A DNA stretch of 37,040 bases, taken from assembly GCA_035291605.1 (NCBI GenBank), contig DATDRS010000511.1, forward strand, positions 1-37,040. The letters run 5' to 3'. Under the pieces are notes generated by a model. The model had not been told where the DNA came from, did no database searches, and saw only the letters and a program-made list of their open reading frames with translations. The position numbers and the translations under genes are program-made. Shown here piece after piece: positions 23,377-31,300 of this stretch (positions are counted from its first letter, which is position 1; each line of letters begins with the position of its first letter). Origin of the DNA: DATDRS01 sp035291605 (lineage in GTDB: Bacteria; Chloroflexota; Anaerolineae; Anaerolineales; UBA6663).

Positions 23377-23841
23377 CTATTCAATCTTGAGGATCTTGAA
23401 TTTGATTGTCCCGTTGGGGGTCTGGGCCTCGGCGGTCTCGCCGACCCGCCTGCCCATGAGCGCCTGGCCGATGGGAGACTCATTGGAAATTTTGCCTTCG
23501 CGCGGGCTGGCTTCTTTCGCTCCGACGAGTGTGAAGGTTTCCGGGTCCTCGCCTGGCTCCTGCACGGTGACGCGGTTGCCCACGCCGGCGATTTCGGCGA
23601 CGCCCTTGCCGTTATGGACGATGGTCGCCGTCCGCAAGACCAGCTGCAGCTCCTGAATGCGGCCTTCGAGAAAGGCCTGCTGCTCCTTGGCCATGATGTA
23701 ATCGGCGTTTTCCGAGAGATCGCCCATCTTGATCGCCTCGCGCAGGCGGGCGGCCAGTTCGGTGCGTTTGGTCGTAGTCAATTCCTCCAGTTCCGCCTTG
23801 AGCTTTGCGGCGCCTTCGGAAGTCAGATAAGTTTCAGCCAT
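23377..23841 (-). CDS. greA: Transcription elongation factor GreA
   Basis: 154 residues. The N-terminal coiled coil begins YLTSEGAAKLKAELEEL and contains GDLSENADYIMAKEQQAFLEGRI, with the acidic tip residues that enter the RNA polymerase secondary channel. The C-terminal FKBP-like domain includes TFTLVGAKEASPREGKISNESPIGQALMGRRVGE. It stimulates cleavage of backtracked RNA. The ATG at 23841 matches the family start (MAETYLT); the frame stays open far upstream but only through dgt antisense-like sequence. It lies 74 bases downstream of dgt on the same strand, and that gap holds its own -10 element. Confidence 0.96.
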   Translation of the reverse strand: MAETYLTSEGAAKLKAELEELTTTKRTELAARLREAIKMGDLSENADYIMAKEQQAFLEGRIQELQLVLRTATIVHNGKGVAEIAGVGNRVTVQEPGEDPETFTLVGAKEASPREGKISNESPIGQALMGRRVGETAEAQTPNGTIKFKILKIE

Positions 23842-23871
23842 AAAGTTGGATGCCTCACTGCATTGTTGCAC

Positions 23872-23877
23872 ATTATA
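23872..23877 (-). promoter_or_regulatory. Consensus -10 element before greA
   Basis: TATAAT on the minus strand (23877-23872), about 31 bases before the greA ATG. No good -35 is seen at the usual distance, so this is a partial promoter call. Confidence 0.4.
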
Positions 23878-23915
23878 CCGTTCTACCCGCGTCCCAGGAT
23901 ACTCTTCTTTTTGTC

Positions 23916-25073
23916 TTATGGCCGCGTGTGCGGGTCGAATAGCTTGTAATGCTCGTCCAGCGCAAACCGGTCGGTCATCCCGGCAATATAGTCGCACACC
24001 ACCCGGTAAAGATCGCCTTTTTCGTCGGCGCGTTTGTGCGTTTCCGTGGGCAGCTGCGCCGGTTCGCGCGTATACGCCTGGAACAGGTCGCCCAGGATGT
24101 TCTCGGCCTTCACCTGCATGCGGACGACGCGGTAGTGCCGGTACATGTTCTCGAACAGGAAGCGCTTGAGCTGCTTGTTGCGTGCGGCCATCTCGGCGCT
24201 CCAGCCGACGACGTTGTGCGGCAGGCGCTGCAACTCGCCCGCCGATTGGCTCCCCGCCTCGGCCAGGCGTTTTTCGGTGGCGCCCAGCAGGTCGCTCACC
24301 TCGATGCCGATCAGCCGCCTGATCAGGCGGTGACGGGTGAGCTGGTCCAGCATTTCCGCCTCCCAGCCGATGCTCTCCCGCGCCACTTCCCACAGTTCCA
24401 GCCCGGCCAGTTCGGCCGGCATAATCAACTCAGCGCGCAGGCCGTCGTCCAGGTCGTGGGCGGTGTAGGCCAGCTCGTCGGACCCGTTGGCGATTTGGGC
24501 CTCCAGATGGCCGCGCGTGTGCGGGTCGTACTCCCCGGCGTCGGCCAGGTCGTATTCGGTCTCGTGTTTGACGATCCCCTCACGCACTTCCCACGTCAGG
24601 TTCAGCCCCGGCCAGCGGGGGTAGCGCTTTTCGAGCTTGGTCACGATCCGCAGCGACTGCTTGTTGTGATCGAACCCGCCATGTCCTTCCATCAACCGGT
24701 TGAGCGCGACCTCGCCGGAGTGGCCGAAGGGCGGGTGCCCGAGGTCGTGCGCCAGACAGATGGCCTCGGTGAGGTCTTCGTTCCCCCCGAGGACGCGGGC
24801 CAGCGTCCGGCCAATCTGCGCGACCTCGAGGGTGTGCGTCAGCCGGGTCCGGTAATAGTCGCCTTCGTAGTTGACGAAGACCTGCGTCTTGTATTCGAGG
24901 CGGCGGAAAGCCGTCGTGTGCAGGATGCGGTCCCGATCGCGCTGAAACGCCGTGCGGTCTTCGGGTTCGGGGTCTGGCTGGTAGGCGCGCCCGCGCGAGT
25001 CCCGGCTCTTCAAACCATAGGGCGCCAGGGTCTGCGCCTCACGCTCTTCGAATTGCTGGCGGGTGAAAATCAT
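23916..25073 (-). CDS. dgt: Deoxyguanosinetriphosphate triphosphohydrolase-like protein (HD superfamily)
   Basis: 385 residues. HD-domain metal ligands are visible: His80 in RTRLTHTLEVAQIGR, His109-Asp110 in CLAHDLGHPPFGHSGE and a later Asp in AYTAHDLDDGL. The N-terminal RDRDRILHTTAFRRLEYKTQVF is typical of the Dgt-like family. Such enzymes hydrolyse dNTPs to nucleoside and tripolyphosphate, trimming the dNTP pool and in some bacteria limiting phage. It is the shorter bacterial Dgt-like type rather than the 505-residue E. coli form. AAGG lies close before the ATG at 25073. A consensus-like promoter overlaps that of tpx. Confidence 0.93.
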   Translation of the reverse strand: MIFTRQQFEEREAQTLAPYGLKSRDSRGRAYQPDPEPEDRTAFQRDRDRILHTTAFRRLEYKTQVFVNYEGDYYRTRLTHTLEVAQIGRTLARVLGGNEDLTEAICLAHDLGHPPFGHSGEVALNRLMEGHGGFDHNKQSLRIVTKLEKRYPRWPGLNLTWEVREGIVKHETEYDLADAGEYDPHTRGHLEAQIANGSDELAYTAHDLDDGLRAELIMPAELAGLELWEVARESIGWEAEMLDQLTRHRLIRRLIGIEVSDLLGATEKRLAEAGSQSAGELQRLPHNVVGWSAEMAARNKQLKRFLFENMYRHYRVVRMQVKAENILGDLFQAYTREPAQLPTETHKRADEKGDLYRVVCDYIAGMTDRFALDEHYKLFDPHTRP

Positions 25074-25095
25074 GGCCTTGTTCCGCAGGAAGGCG

Positions 25096-25125
25096 AGAAT
25101 ATCACCGAGGCGCGGGTTTTGTCAA
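25096..25125 (-). promoter_or_regulatory. Promoter of dgt
   Basis: Minus strand TTGACA (25125-25120), an 18-base spacer, TATTCT (25101-25096). Predicted start near 25090. Its -35 occupies almost the same bases as the -35 of the tpx promoter on the other strand. Confidence 0.65.
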
Positions 25126-25146
25126 CGGATGGGCAGATGGTATTAT
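25119..25146 (+). promoter_or_regulatory. Promoter of tpx
   Basis: TTGTCA (25119-25124), a 16-base spacer, TATTAT (25141-25146). Predicted start near 25153, about 26 bases before the ATG, with GGAGGAG between. It is back-to-back with the dgt promoter. Confidence 0.5.
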
Positions 25147-25178
25147 TCCGCCATTCCCGTGTGTGGAGGAGAATGATT

Positions 25179-25802
25179 ATGGCCACAAAAGGCAAGAAGA
25201 CAGCTAAGAGGGCGGCGAGCGGCAAGCCCAGGGCAAAGCGCGCCCTGGCCCCAAAGGCACCGCCGGAGCGGGCCGGGGTGATCGAGCTGGGCGGCAGACC
25301 GGCGACGGTCGTCGGCAAGGATGTGCGGGTGGGGCAGAAGGCCCCCCCTTTCAAGGCACAGGTGGGCAGTTGGGCCGGGATGAATATCTGGGCCGAAGTT
25401 GACCCGCTGCAGGAGACAGCGGGCAAGGTGCGCGTGGTGGCGGCCGTGCCCTCGCTCAACACGACGGTATGCCAGACCGAGACGCGCAAATTCAATCAGG
25501 CCGCGGCCGGCCTGAGCGACGATATCCGCGTGATCACGGTGAGCGCAGATTTACCCGTGATGCAAAAGGACTGGTGCGGCAAGGAGGGGATCGAGCGCGT
25601 GGCGGTGGTGAGCGACCACATGGACATGGGCTTCGGCGTGAAATATGGGACGCTGATCAAGGAGCGCCGCTGGCATCGCCGCGCCGTGTTCGTGGTCGGC
25701 AAAGACGACAAGGTGAAGTACGCGGCGTATATGCCGGCTCTCGGCGTCGAGCCGGACTACGACGAAGTGCTGGCCGCGGCCCGCCAGGCGCTCACAGAAT
25801 AG
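25179..25802 (+). CDS. tpx: Tpx-type thiol peroxidase with basic N-terminal tail
   Basis: 207 residues. The peroxidatic cysteine is Cys98 in PSLNTTVCQTETRKFN and the resolving cysteine Cys133 in KDWCGKEG, the spacing of atypical two-Cys peroxiredoxins of the Tpx group, which reduce hydroperoxides with thioredoxin. The core begins around residue 34 (VIELGGRPATVVGKDVRVGQKAPPF). Residues 1-33 are an added Lys/Arg/Ala/Pro-rich tail (KGKKTAKRAASGKPRAKRAL) resembling histone H1-like or nucleic-acid-binding tails. The ATG at 25179 is favoured over 25173 because GGAGGAG at 25165-25171 is too close to the latter. A 53-residue membrane peptide gene follows by 17 bases. Confidence 0.94.
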   Translation: MATKGKKTAKRAASGKPRAKRALAPKAPPERAGVIELGGRPATVVGKDVRVGQKAPPFKAQVGSWAGMNIWAEVDPLQETAGKVRVVAAVPSLNTTVCQTETRKFNQAAAGLSDDIRVITVSADLPVMQKDWCGKEGIERVAVVSDHMDMGFGVKYGTLIKERRWHRRAVFVVGKDDKVKYAAYMPALGVEPDYDEVLAAARQALTE

Positions 25803-25819
25803 CCGGAGGGCAGCGCCGC

Positions 25820-25981
25820 ATGAAGACTTTGCCGGCCTCGCCCCCGCCCGATCAAACGTCTGCCAACACGCGCCTGTGGAAAATCATCCTGGGCGTGGCC
25901 CTGGGTCTCGTGGCGTTGTGCGGGATCGGCGGGACCTGTCTGTTTGTGCTTCTGCTGGCGTTTGGCGGGTTGGGGCAGTAA
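25820..25981 (+). CDS. 53-residue single-TM peptide
   Basis: Begins MKTLPASPPPDQTS, a short polar Pro-rich head, followed by one hydrophobic helix at about 20-50 (IILGVALGLVALCGIGG, then LFVLLLAFGG). Two Cys lie within or next to the helix. GGAGG lies ten bases before the ATG, and the gene follows tpx by 17 bases, so cotranscription is likely. No family recognised. Small proteins of this shape are common in Chloroflexota, but a role cannot be given. Confidence 0.65.
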   Translation: MKTLPASPPPDQTSANTRLWKIILGVALGLVALCGIGGTCLFVLLLAFGGLGQ

Positions 25982-26028
25982 CGGATGGCGGCGGGTCACG
26001 GGTCGCGGCTGCAAGCCGCTCCTAATGA

Positions 26029-26168
26029 GTTTTGACGAACAAAACAGGTAATCCGCCTAGCCGCATCCTTCGACTACGCGGCGCGCGCACCCTGAGCGGA
26101 ACGCAGTGAAGTCGAAGGGCGCGCGCCGCTCCGCTCAGGACGCTTTACCGATTTTGTTCTTCAAAAAC
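26029..26168. repeat. MITE-like element with imperfect terminal inverted repeats and interleaved inner repeats
   Basis: The ends 26029-26051 and 26145-26168 are reverse complements with three mismatches and one gap (GTTTTGACGAACAAAAC...). Inside are three inverted pairs in the order a-b-c-a'-b'-c': CCTTCGACT 26067-26075 with 26110-26118; CGGCGCGCGC 26079-26088 with 26119-26128; CCTGAGCGG 26091-26099 with 26131-26139. No ORF is present. It occupies the gap between the small TM peptide and the end of the first DHH gene. Confidence 0.7.
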
Positions 26169-26191
26169 CATCAGGCCGCGCCTACCAGGCG

Positions 26192-27088
26192 CTACCCATC
26201 CGCTTTGAGGCCGGCGATGATCTCCGCGATCGTGGCGTCGGCGGTGGCCTTGGGGAGTTGGACCGTGCCTGCGCCCGCGTGGCCGCCGCCCCCGTACCGG
26301 CTCAACAGTTCGCCGATGTTCGTTTGGGAAGTACGGTTAAAAATGCTGCGCCCCAGCGCGACGACGGCCGTCCTCCCGCCCAGGCCGTCGAAGAGGCGCA
26401 CCGACATATTCGCCGTGGGGAAGAGAGCGTAAATCAGGAAACGGTTGCCCGGGGGGACTTCCCCGAGGCCACGGAAGTCGGTGATCACGACGTTGTCTTC
26501 CTGGCGCGAGTTAATCATCAGGGCCCGCCGGAAGCGCGTGTCTTCGTTGATAATCTGTTCGCAGCGCGTCTTCACTTCCGGGTCCTGCATGATCTGGTGC
26601 AGGGGCTGGGTTTTCAGCATTTCGACGAGGCGGAGGAAGTACGACTGGTAGCCCCGCAGGCCGGAGCGCGGGTCAATGGTGTACGATAGCAGGACGTACC
26701 CCTGCGGTTTGGTCACATCCTCCATCGTCAGGTTCGCGCTGTCAATCCGGTCGGTGACGTCAACCACCTCTTTGAACTCAGGGAATTTCGCCTCGCCGCC
26801 GTAGTAGACATAGATAATCCGGGCGGCGCTTTGCGTCAGCGCAAAATGCCCCTTGAGTTTAGCGCCCAACGCCAGCGCCTTCACCTCTTCCGAGAGGTGG
26901 TGGTCGAACCATAGCTCACAGTCGGGGTGGTAAGGCAGGTTGGCGATGACCGCCCCTTTGGGAATCTTCACCTTGCCATCCTGCATATCCTTGGGGTGAG
27001 CAAAGAAGATGCCCTCAATCTTCTCGACTTTGCCCAGCAGCACGGCGCAGACCAACCCGTCCCAGTCGGCGCGGGTGACCAGTTGCAT
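26192..27088 (-). CDS. DHH/DHHA1 family phosphoesterase, copy 1
   Basis: 298 residues. DHH-superfamily motifs: TRADWDGL (Asp8, Asp10), the namesake WFDHH (Asp62-His63-His64), VTDRIDSANL and a C-terminal DHHA1-like RYGGGGHAGAG. Relatives include exopolyphosphatases, NrnA nanoRNases and RecJ; the short length argues against RecJ. The substrate (oligonucleotide, cyclic dinucleotide product or polyphosphate) is not readable. It is closely similar to the gene at 27325-28215 along its whole length, so the two are tandem duplicates. The ATG at 27088 has AGGAGG six bases upstream; a palindrome and a promoter lie just before. Repeats flank it on both sides. Confidence 0.9.
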   Translation of the reverse strand: MQLVTRADWDGLVCAVLLGKVEKIEGIFFAHPKDMQDGKVKIPKGAVIANLPYHPDCELWFDHHLSEEVKALALGAKLKGHFALTQSAARIIYVYYGGEAKFPEFKEVVDVTDRIDSANLTMEDVTKPQGYVLLSYTIDPRSGLRGYQSYFLRLVEMLKTQPLHQIMQDPEVKTRCEQIINEDTRFRRALMINSRQEDNVVITDFRGLGEVPPGNRFLIYALFPTANMSVRLFDGLGGRTAVVALGRSIFNRTSQTNIGELLSRYGGGGHAGAGTVQLPKATADATIAEIIAGLKADG

Positions 27089-27109
27089 GCAAGCCTCCTG
27101 ACAGCGGTT

Positions 27110-27157
27110 TGAACCCGGTTCAGGCTTTATATTACTGTTTCTGGGCCGGGCGGGCAA
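27110..27157 (-). promoter_or_regulatory. Promoter and palindromic operator candidate before DHH copy 1
   Basis: Minus strand TTGCCC (27157-27152), a 17-base spacer, TAATAT (27134-27129). The 13-base palindrome TGAACC-C-GGTTCA (27110-27122) sits at the predicted start site, between the -10 and the Shine-Dalgarno. A repressor site or a short mRNA hairpin would both fit. Confidence 0.45.
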
Positions 27158-27194
27158 GCGCCTGGGCGGCTGGGGTGTATGGGTCAGGGTGTCG

Positions 27195-27275
27195 CCCTGA
27201 GCCAAGTGAAGGGCTTGTTTGCCAGGCGTGGAGATGCTTCGCGCCTGCCCTGAGCGAAGTCGAAGGGTCGCTCAG
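27195..27275. repeat. CCCTGAGCGAAGTCGAAGGG-type dispersed repeat, two units
   Basis: One full 20-base unit lies at 27248-27267 and a degenerate one at about 27195-27213. CTGAGCGA (27250-27257) pairs with TCGCTCAG (27268-27275) around ten bases. The same sequence family (CCTGAGCGG...AGTCGAAGG) occurs inside the element at 26029-26168. It sits between the two DHH genes, and the 236-base gap otherwise holds only the promoter of copy 1. Confidence 0.65.
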
Positions 27276-27324
27276 CATGACCGTCGGCCAGAAAGCCGAA
27301 ACGCCTTCGGCGTCCGGGGCGAGG

Positions 27325-28215
27325 TCAGCCATCCGCCTTGATGTTGGCGATGATCTCCGAGATTTTAGCGTCCGCCTTATCGTCGGGCAACTGGGCGGTT
27401 CCGGCCCCCGCGTGCCCACCCCCGCTATACCGGCTGAGCAGTTCGCCGATGTTCGTCCGCGAGGTGCGGTTGAAGATGCTGTGGCCCAGCGCGACGACCG
27501 TCTGGCCCTCCCGCCCGTCGAACAGGCGCATGGAGATGTTGGCGCCGGGGAAGAGCGCATAGATCAAGAAGCGGTTGCCCGGCGGGACGTCCCCGAGGCC
27601 GCGCAGGTCGGTGATGACCAGTTGTTCCTCCTGCCGCGAGTGGCGTGACAGAATCTTGCGGAACTGCGCCTCTTCGGCCAGGATGCGCTCGCACCGGCTT
27701 TTGACCTCGGGGTGCGCCATGATTTTCTCCAGTGGATGCGTCTTGAGCAGTTCGACGAGCACGAGGAAATACTCTTCGTGCGACTGCTTCAGGCCGGTGC
27801 GCGGGTCAGCGGTGTACGCCAGCAGGACGTACCCCTGGGGTTTAGTGACGTCGTCCATCGTCAGGTAGGCGCTGTCAATCCGGTCGGTGACCTCGATCAG
27901 CTCGGCATATTCCGGGAAGCGCTCTGCGCCGCCGTAATACTCGTAAACCAGCCGCGCCGCGCTCGGGGCCAGGCCGAAACGCCCCTTGAACGTGGCCCGC
28001 TGCGCCTTGTCCAGTTCAGAGATGTGGTGGTCAAACCACATCGCGCAACCCGGGTGATAGGGCAGGTTGGCGATGATGCAGTCGGGTGGGATGGTGACGT
28101 TGCCTTCCTGGACATCGTGGGGGTAGGCAAAGAAAACGCCGTCAACCTTCTCAATTTTGCCCAACAGCACAGCGCAAATTACCCCGTCCCAATCGGCGCG
28201 GGTCACCAACTGCAT
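27325..28215 (-). CDS. DHH/DHHA1 family phosphoesterase, copy 2
   Basis: 296 residues with the same motif order as its neighbour: TRADWDGV, WFDHH, VTDRIDSAYL and RYSGGGHAGAG. Long blocks are identical between copies, for example DVTKPQGYVLL, VPPGNRFLIYALFP and IFNRTS-TNIGELLSRY. All metal ligands are kept in both copies, so neither looks inactive. GGGAGG lies five bases before the ATG at 28215. TATAAT lies about 35 bases upstream, so this copy has its own promoter. Function as a pair, perhaps a heterodimer or division of substrates, is open. Confidence 0.9.
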   Translation of the reverse strand: MQLVTRADWDGVICAVLLGKIEKVDGVFFAYPHDVQEGNVTIPPDCIIANLPYHPGCAMWFDHHISELDKAQRATFKGRFGLAPSAARLVYEYYGGAERFPEYAELIEVTDRIDSAYLTMDDVTKPQGYVLLAYTADPRTGLKQSHEEYFLVLVELLKTHPLEKIMAHPEVKSRCERILAEEAQFRKILSRHSRQEEQLVITDLRGLGDVPPGNRFLIYALFPGANISMRLFDGREGQTVVALGHSIFNRTSRTNIGELLSRYSGGGHAGAGTAQLPDDKADAKISEIIANIKADG

Positions 28216-28250
28216 GGAGGCCTCCCGTCTGGAATCCGTGATGAATAGAA

Positions 28251-28256
28251 ATTATA
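28251..28256 (-). promoter_or_regulatory. Consensus -10 element before DHH copy 2
   Basis: TATAAT on the minus strand (28256-28251). No clear -35 at the proper spacing. The predicted start is near 28245, about 30 bases before the ATG. Confidence 0.4.
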
Positions 28257-28314
28257 TACGAGGAATTCGCAGGGGAAAAACGGGATCAAACCGGAACTGG
28301 CAGGCTCACGGAGC

Positions 28315-31300
28315 TCATGGATTGTCCAGTATTCGCAGAAATGCCTCGACGATATGAGGGTCAAAGTGTGTACCCGCCAGGGAGCGAATGTGTTCCCGCA
28401 CTTTCTCGGCAGGCCAGCCAGGGCGGTAGGGGCGGTCGGAGCACAGCGCATCCCATACATCTACGACTGCAAAGAGGCGCGCTGCCAGCGGAATCGCTTC
28501 GCGCTTCAACCCGCGCGGATAGCCCGTGCCGTCCCATTTCTCGTGGTGACAGTAGGGGATGTCCAGCGCCGGGCGCAGATAAGTGATAGACAGCAACATC
28601 TCATAGGCGTAGGTCGGGTGCTTGCGCATGATTTCCCATTCCTCGTCGGTGAGCTTGCCGGGCTTGAGCAGAATGCCGTCGGGGACGCCCATCTTGCCGA
28701 TGTCGTGCAGCAGGGCCCCCCGGCGGATGTGCACCAGGTCGGCTTCGCCGAGGCCCATGGCGCGGGCCAGCCGCATGGTCATCTCGGTCACGCGCTGGGT
28801 GTGGCCTTCCGTCTCCTTGTCGCGCAGGTCGAGCGCGCGTGACCAGCCTTCGATAGTGGCATCGTAGGCCAATGTCAGCTCGGCGTTGGAGCGCTGGAGG
28901 CTGTCGAACAGTTCGGCGTTGTCAATGGCAATCGCCGCTTGCCCGGCGAGCGTTTCGAGGAAGTTCAGCCATTCCTCGTTGGCGTGGAGCGGCGCGCGGT
29001 GGAAGATTTCGAGCACGCCTTTCACCTGGCCCTTGGCAATCAGCGGCACGCCCACGTAGGCGATGAACCCCTCGCGAGACAGCAGCGGGGAGCGCGCAAA
29101 GTCCTGCGACTGCGACAGATCAGGAACTTGCAGCGTGCGGCGCTCAAAGGCGGCGCGCCCCGCGTGCCCCTCGCCTACTCTCAGGCGGGTGTGCTGCAAC
29201 GCCGAGGTGCGGAACCCGCGCCCATGCGCATACTCCAGGGCCTGCGTGATCGGTTTCATCAGCAGGATGCTGCACGCATCCACTTCGAGTTGAGCGACCA
29301 CCTCCTCGAGAATGACATTGATCGTCAAGTGAAGGCTCGTGCTGTTGGAGATGGCCCGGTCAATCTCGCGCAGGCTTTCCACCTGATTGAGGCGGCGGTG
29401 TGCGTCGCCAAATAACTGCGCGTTTTCGATGGCGATCGCCGCGATGTTGGCGAGCGCGCCGAGCAACTCGGCGTCCTCCGGGCGAAAACGGTTCAGCGTG
29501 TAACTTTGCACTTGCACCACGCCGACGACTCGGTCTTTGGCCAGCATGGGGACATACAGGCCCGATTGTACGCGCCGCTCTTCCGGCTCGCCTGGTTGGC
29601 GCGCGCCCACCGCCACATTGGTCTGCACGCTTTCGAGATGGGCTTGCAGATCGGCGATCATGATCGGGCGGCGGGTGTGGACGGCTTCACTCTGCGTTCC
29701 CCGGCCCGGCGGCTCCAGGGGAATGGGAGGCAAGTTGGACACGGGGACGCGTTCCCCGTCATGTTCACCGTAGGCGGCGGTCAACAGGCTCCTGTCCGGG
29801 TCAAACAAGGCGACAAACAGCGTAGAAATGTCGGGCAAGAGGCGAAAGATTGCCCGAGCCAGCCGGTCGTAAATCTGAGGCAGCTCCAGCGTCTCGCTGA
29901 GCGCTTGCCCAATGGCGTTGATGGTCGCCAGCTGTTCGGCGCGGCGTCGAGTCTGCTCGTGGAGCGCCGCGCGATGGAGGGCATTGGCCGCCATATCGGC
30001 CAGTGCGGTGAGCAGGCGCAGATCAGCCTGGCTGAGGCCGGAGTAGAGCGCCGACGTGTTGCCCCGGCCCCGGCCCACTACGAGCGCGCCAATGACTTGC
30101 TCGTGGGTGATAAGCGGGACACATGCGGCGGTATGCAAGTCGGTGAAGATCTCAGCCTGCGGCAGGCGCGGATCCTCACGCACGTCGTCGCTGAGGTAGG
30201 GTTGGCCCGTCGCGATCACCTCGCCGACTACTCCCTCGCCGGGCGGCAGACGCAAGCCGGTGTGGCGCTCCCAGCTCCCACGCGCCAGCTCGACGAGCGT
30301 CTCACCACTGAGGGAGTCACGCATGCCCAGCGCCGCGCCCTCGACCTTGAGCAGATCGAGCGCCTGGTCGAGGATGATCGGCGCGAGTTCAGCGCGGGTG
30401 AGCGCGGTGCGCAGGGAGGTGGCGACGGTGACCATGACCTGCAATTCGCCCTGGCGTTGTTTCAGTTCGGTAATGTCGAACAGGATCCCTTGCGTGAGCA
30501 GACGCTGGCTGGCCTCCTCCTGGCGCTGCACGCATTCATCTCGCCACCACAGCACCCGGCCATCGCGGGCGATCAAACGATACTCCTGCGTGGAGGCGCG
30601 CCCGGTCGCGAAATGGCTGGAATCTTCGGCAACCACGCGCGCGCGGTCGTCGGGGTGGATCATCCGGTACCACAGGCTGAGGTCAGCCTGATATTCTGCC
30701 GTGGAATAGCCCAGCAAGCGCTCAAATTGAGGGCTGACGTAGAGGTTGACGAAGCCGGTCGGGCTCGTCGGGTCGACGGCGTCGAGATAAGTGATCGCCG
30801 GAAGCTGTTCGACCAACGTGCGGTATTTGATTTCTGATTCCCGAAGTTGGGCCTCACGCTGTTTGCGGTCGGTGATATCATGCCCGATGCCAACCAACCC
30901 GACGACTTTTCCGGCCTCATCGCGCAGAGGCACTTTGGTGGTCAGCACCCAGCGGGTGTTGCCGGCGAGATCAAGCGCCTGTTCTTCCTGGTTGATGAGC
31001 GGCTGGCCGGTTTGGGTCACCTGTTGATCGTCGGCATGATACTGGGCCGCCAATTCACGCGGGTAGAAGTCGAAATCGGTTTTGCCAACAACCTCTTCGG
31101 GCGAGGCCGCGCCTATCGCGTGCGCATTGGCGAGGTTGTTGAGGATGAACCGGCTCTGCGCGTCCTTGGCGTAGATGAAGTTGGGCATGTTGTCAATCAC
31201 CGTGCGCAACAACTTGCGCTCGGCCGCCAGTTCGGCCCGGCGATCCTGTTCCAGGCGGTTGCGAAACCAGGAAATCACCAGGAACAGGGCTGAGGTCAGT

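Noticed and set aside
23842..24393. Upstream extension of the greA frame
   Set aside because: It overlaps dgt in another frame and the family start MAETYLT fits ATG 23841.
23949..25178. Upstream extension of the tpx frame by about 410 codons
   Set aside because: The added sequence is antisense to dgt; the Shine-Dalgarno and promoter place the start at 25179.
27110..27122. TGAACCCGGTTCA as a canonical LexA box
   Set aside because: The half-sites are separated by three bases, not the four of the Gram-positive consensus, and the gene has no known SOS role; kept only as a general operator candidate.
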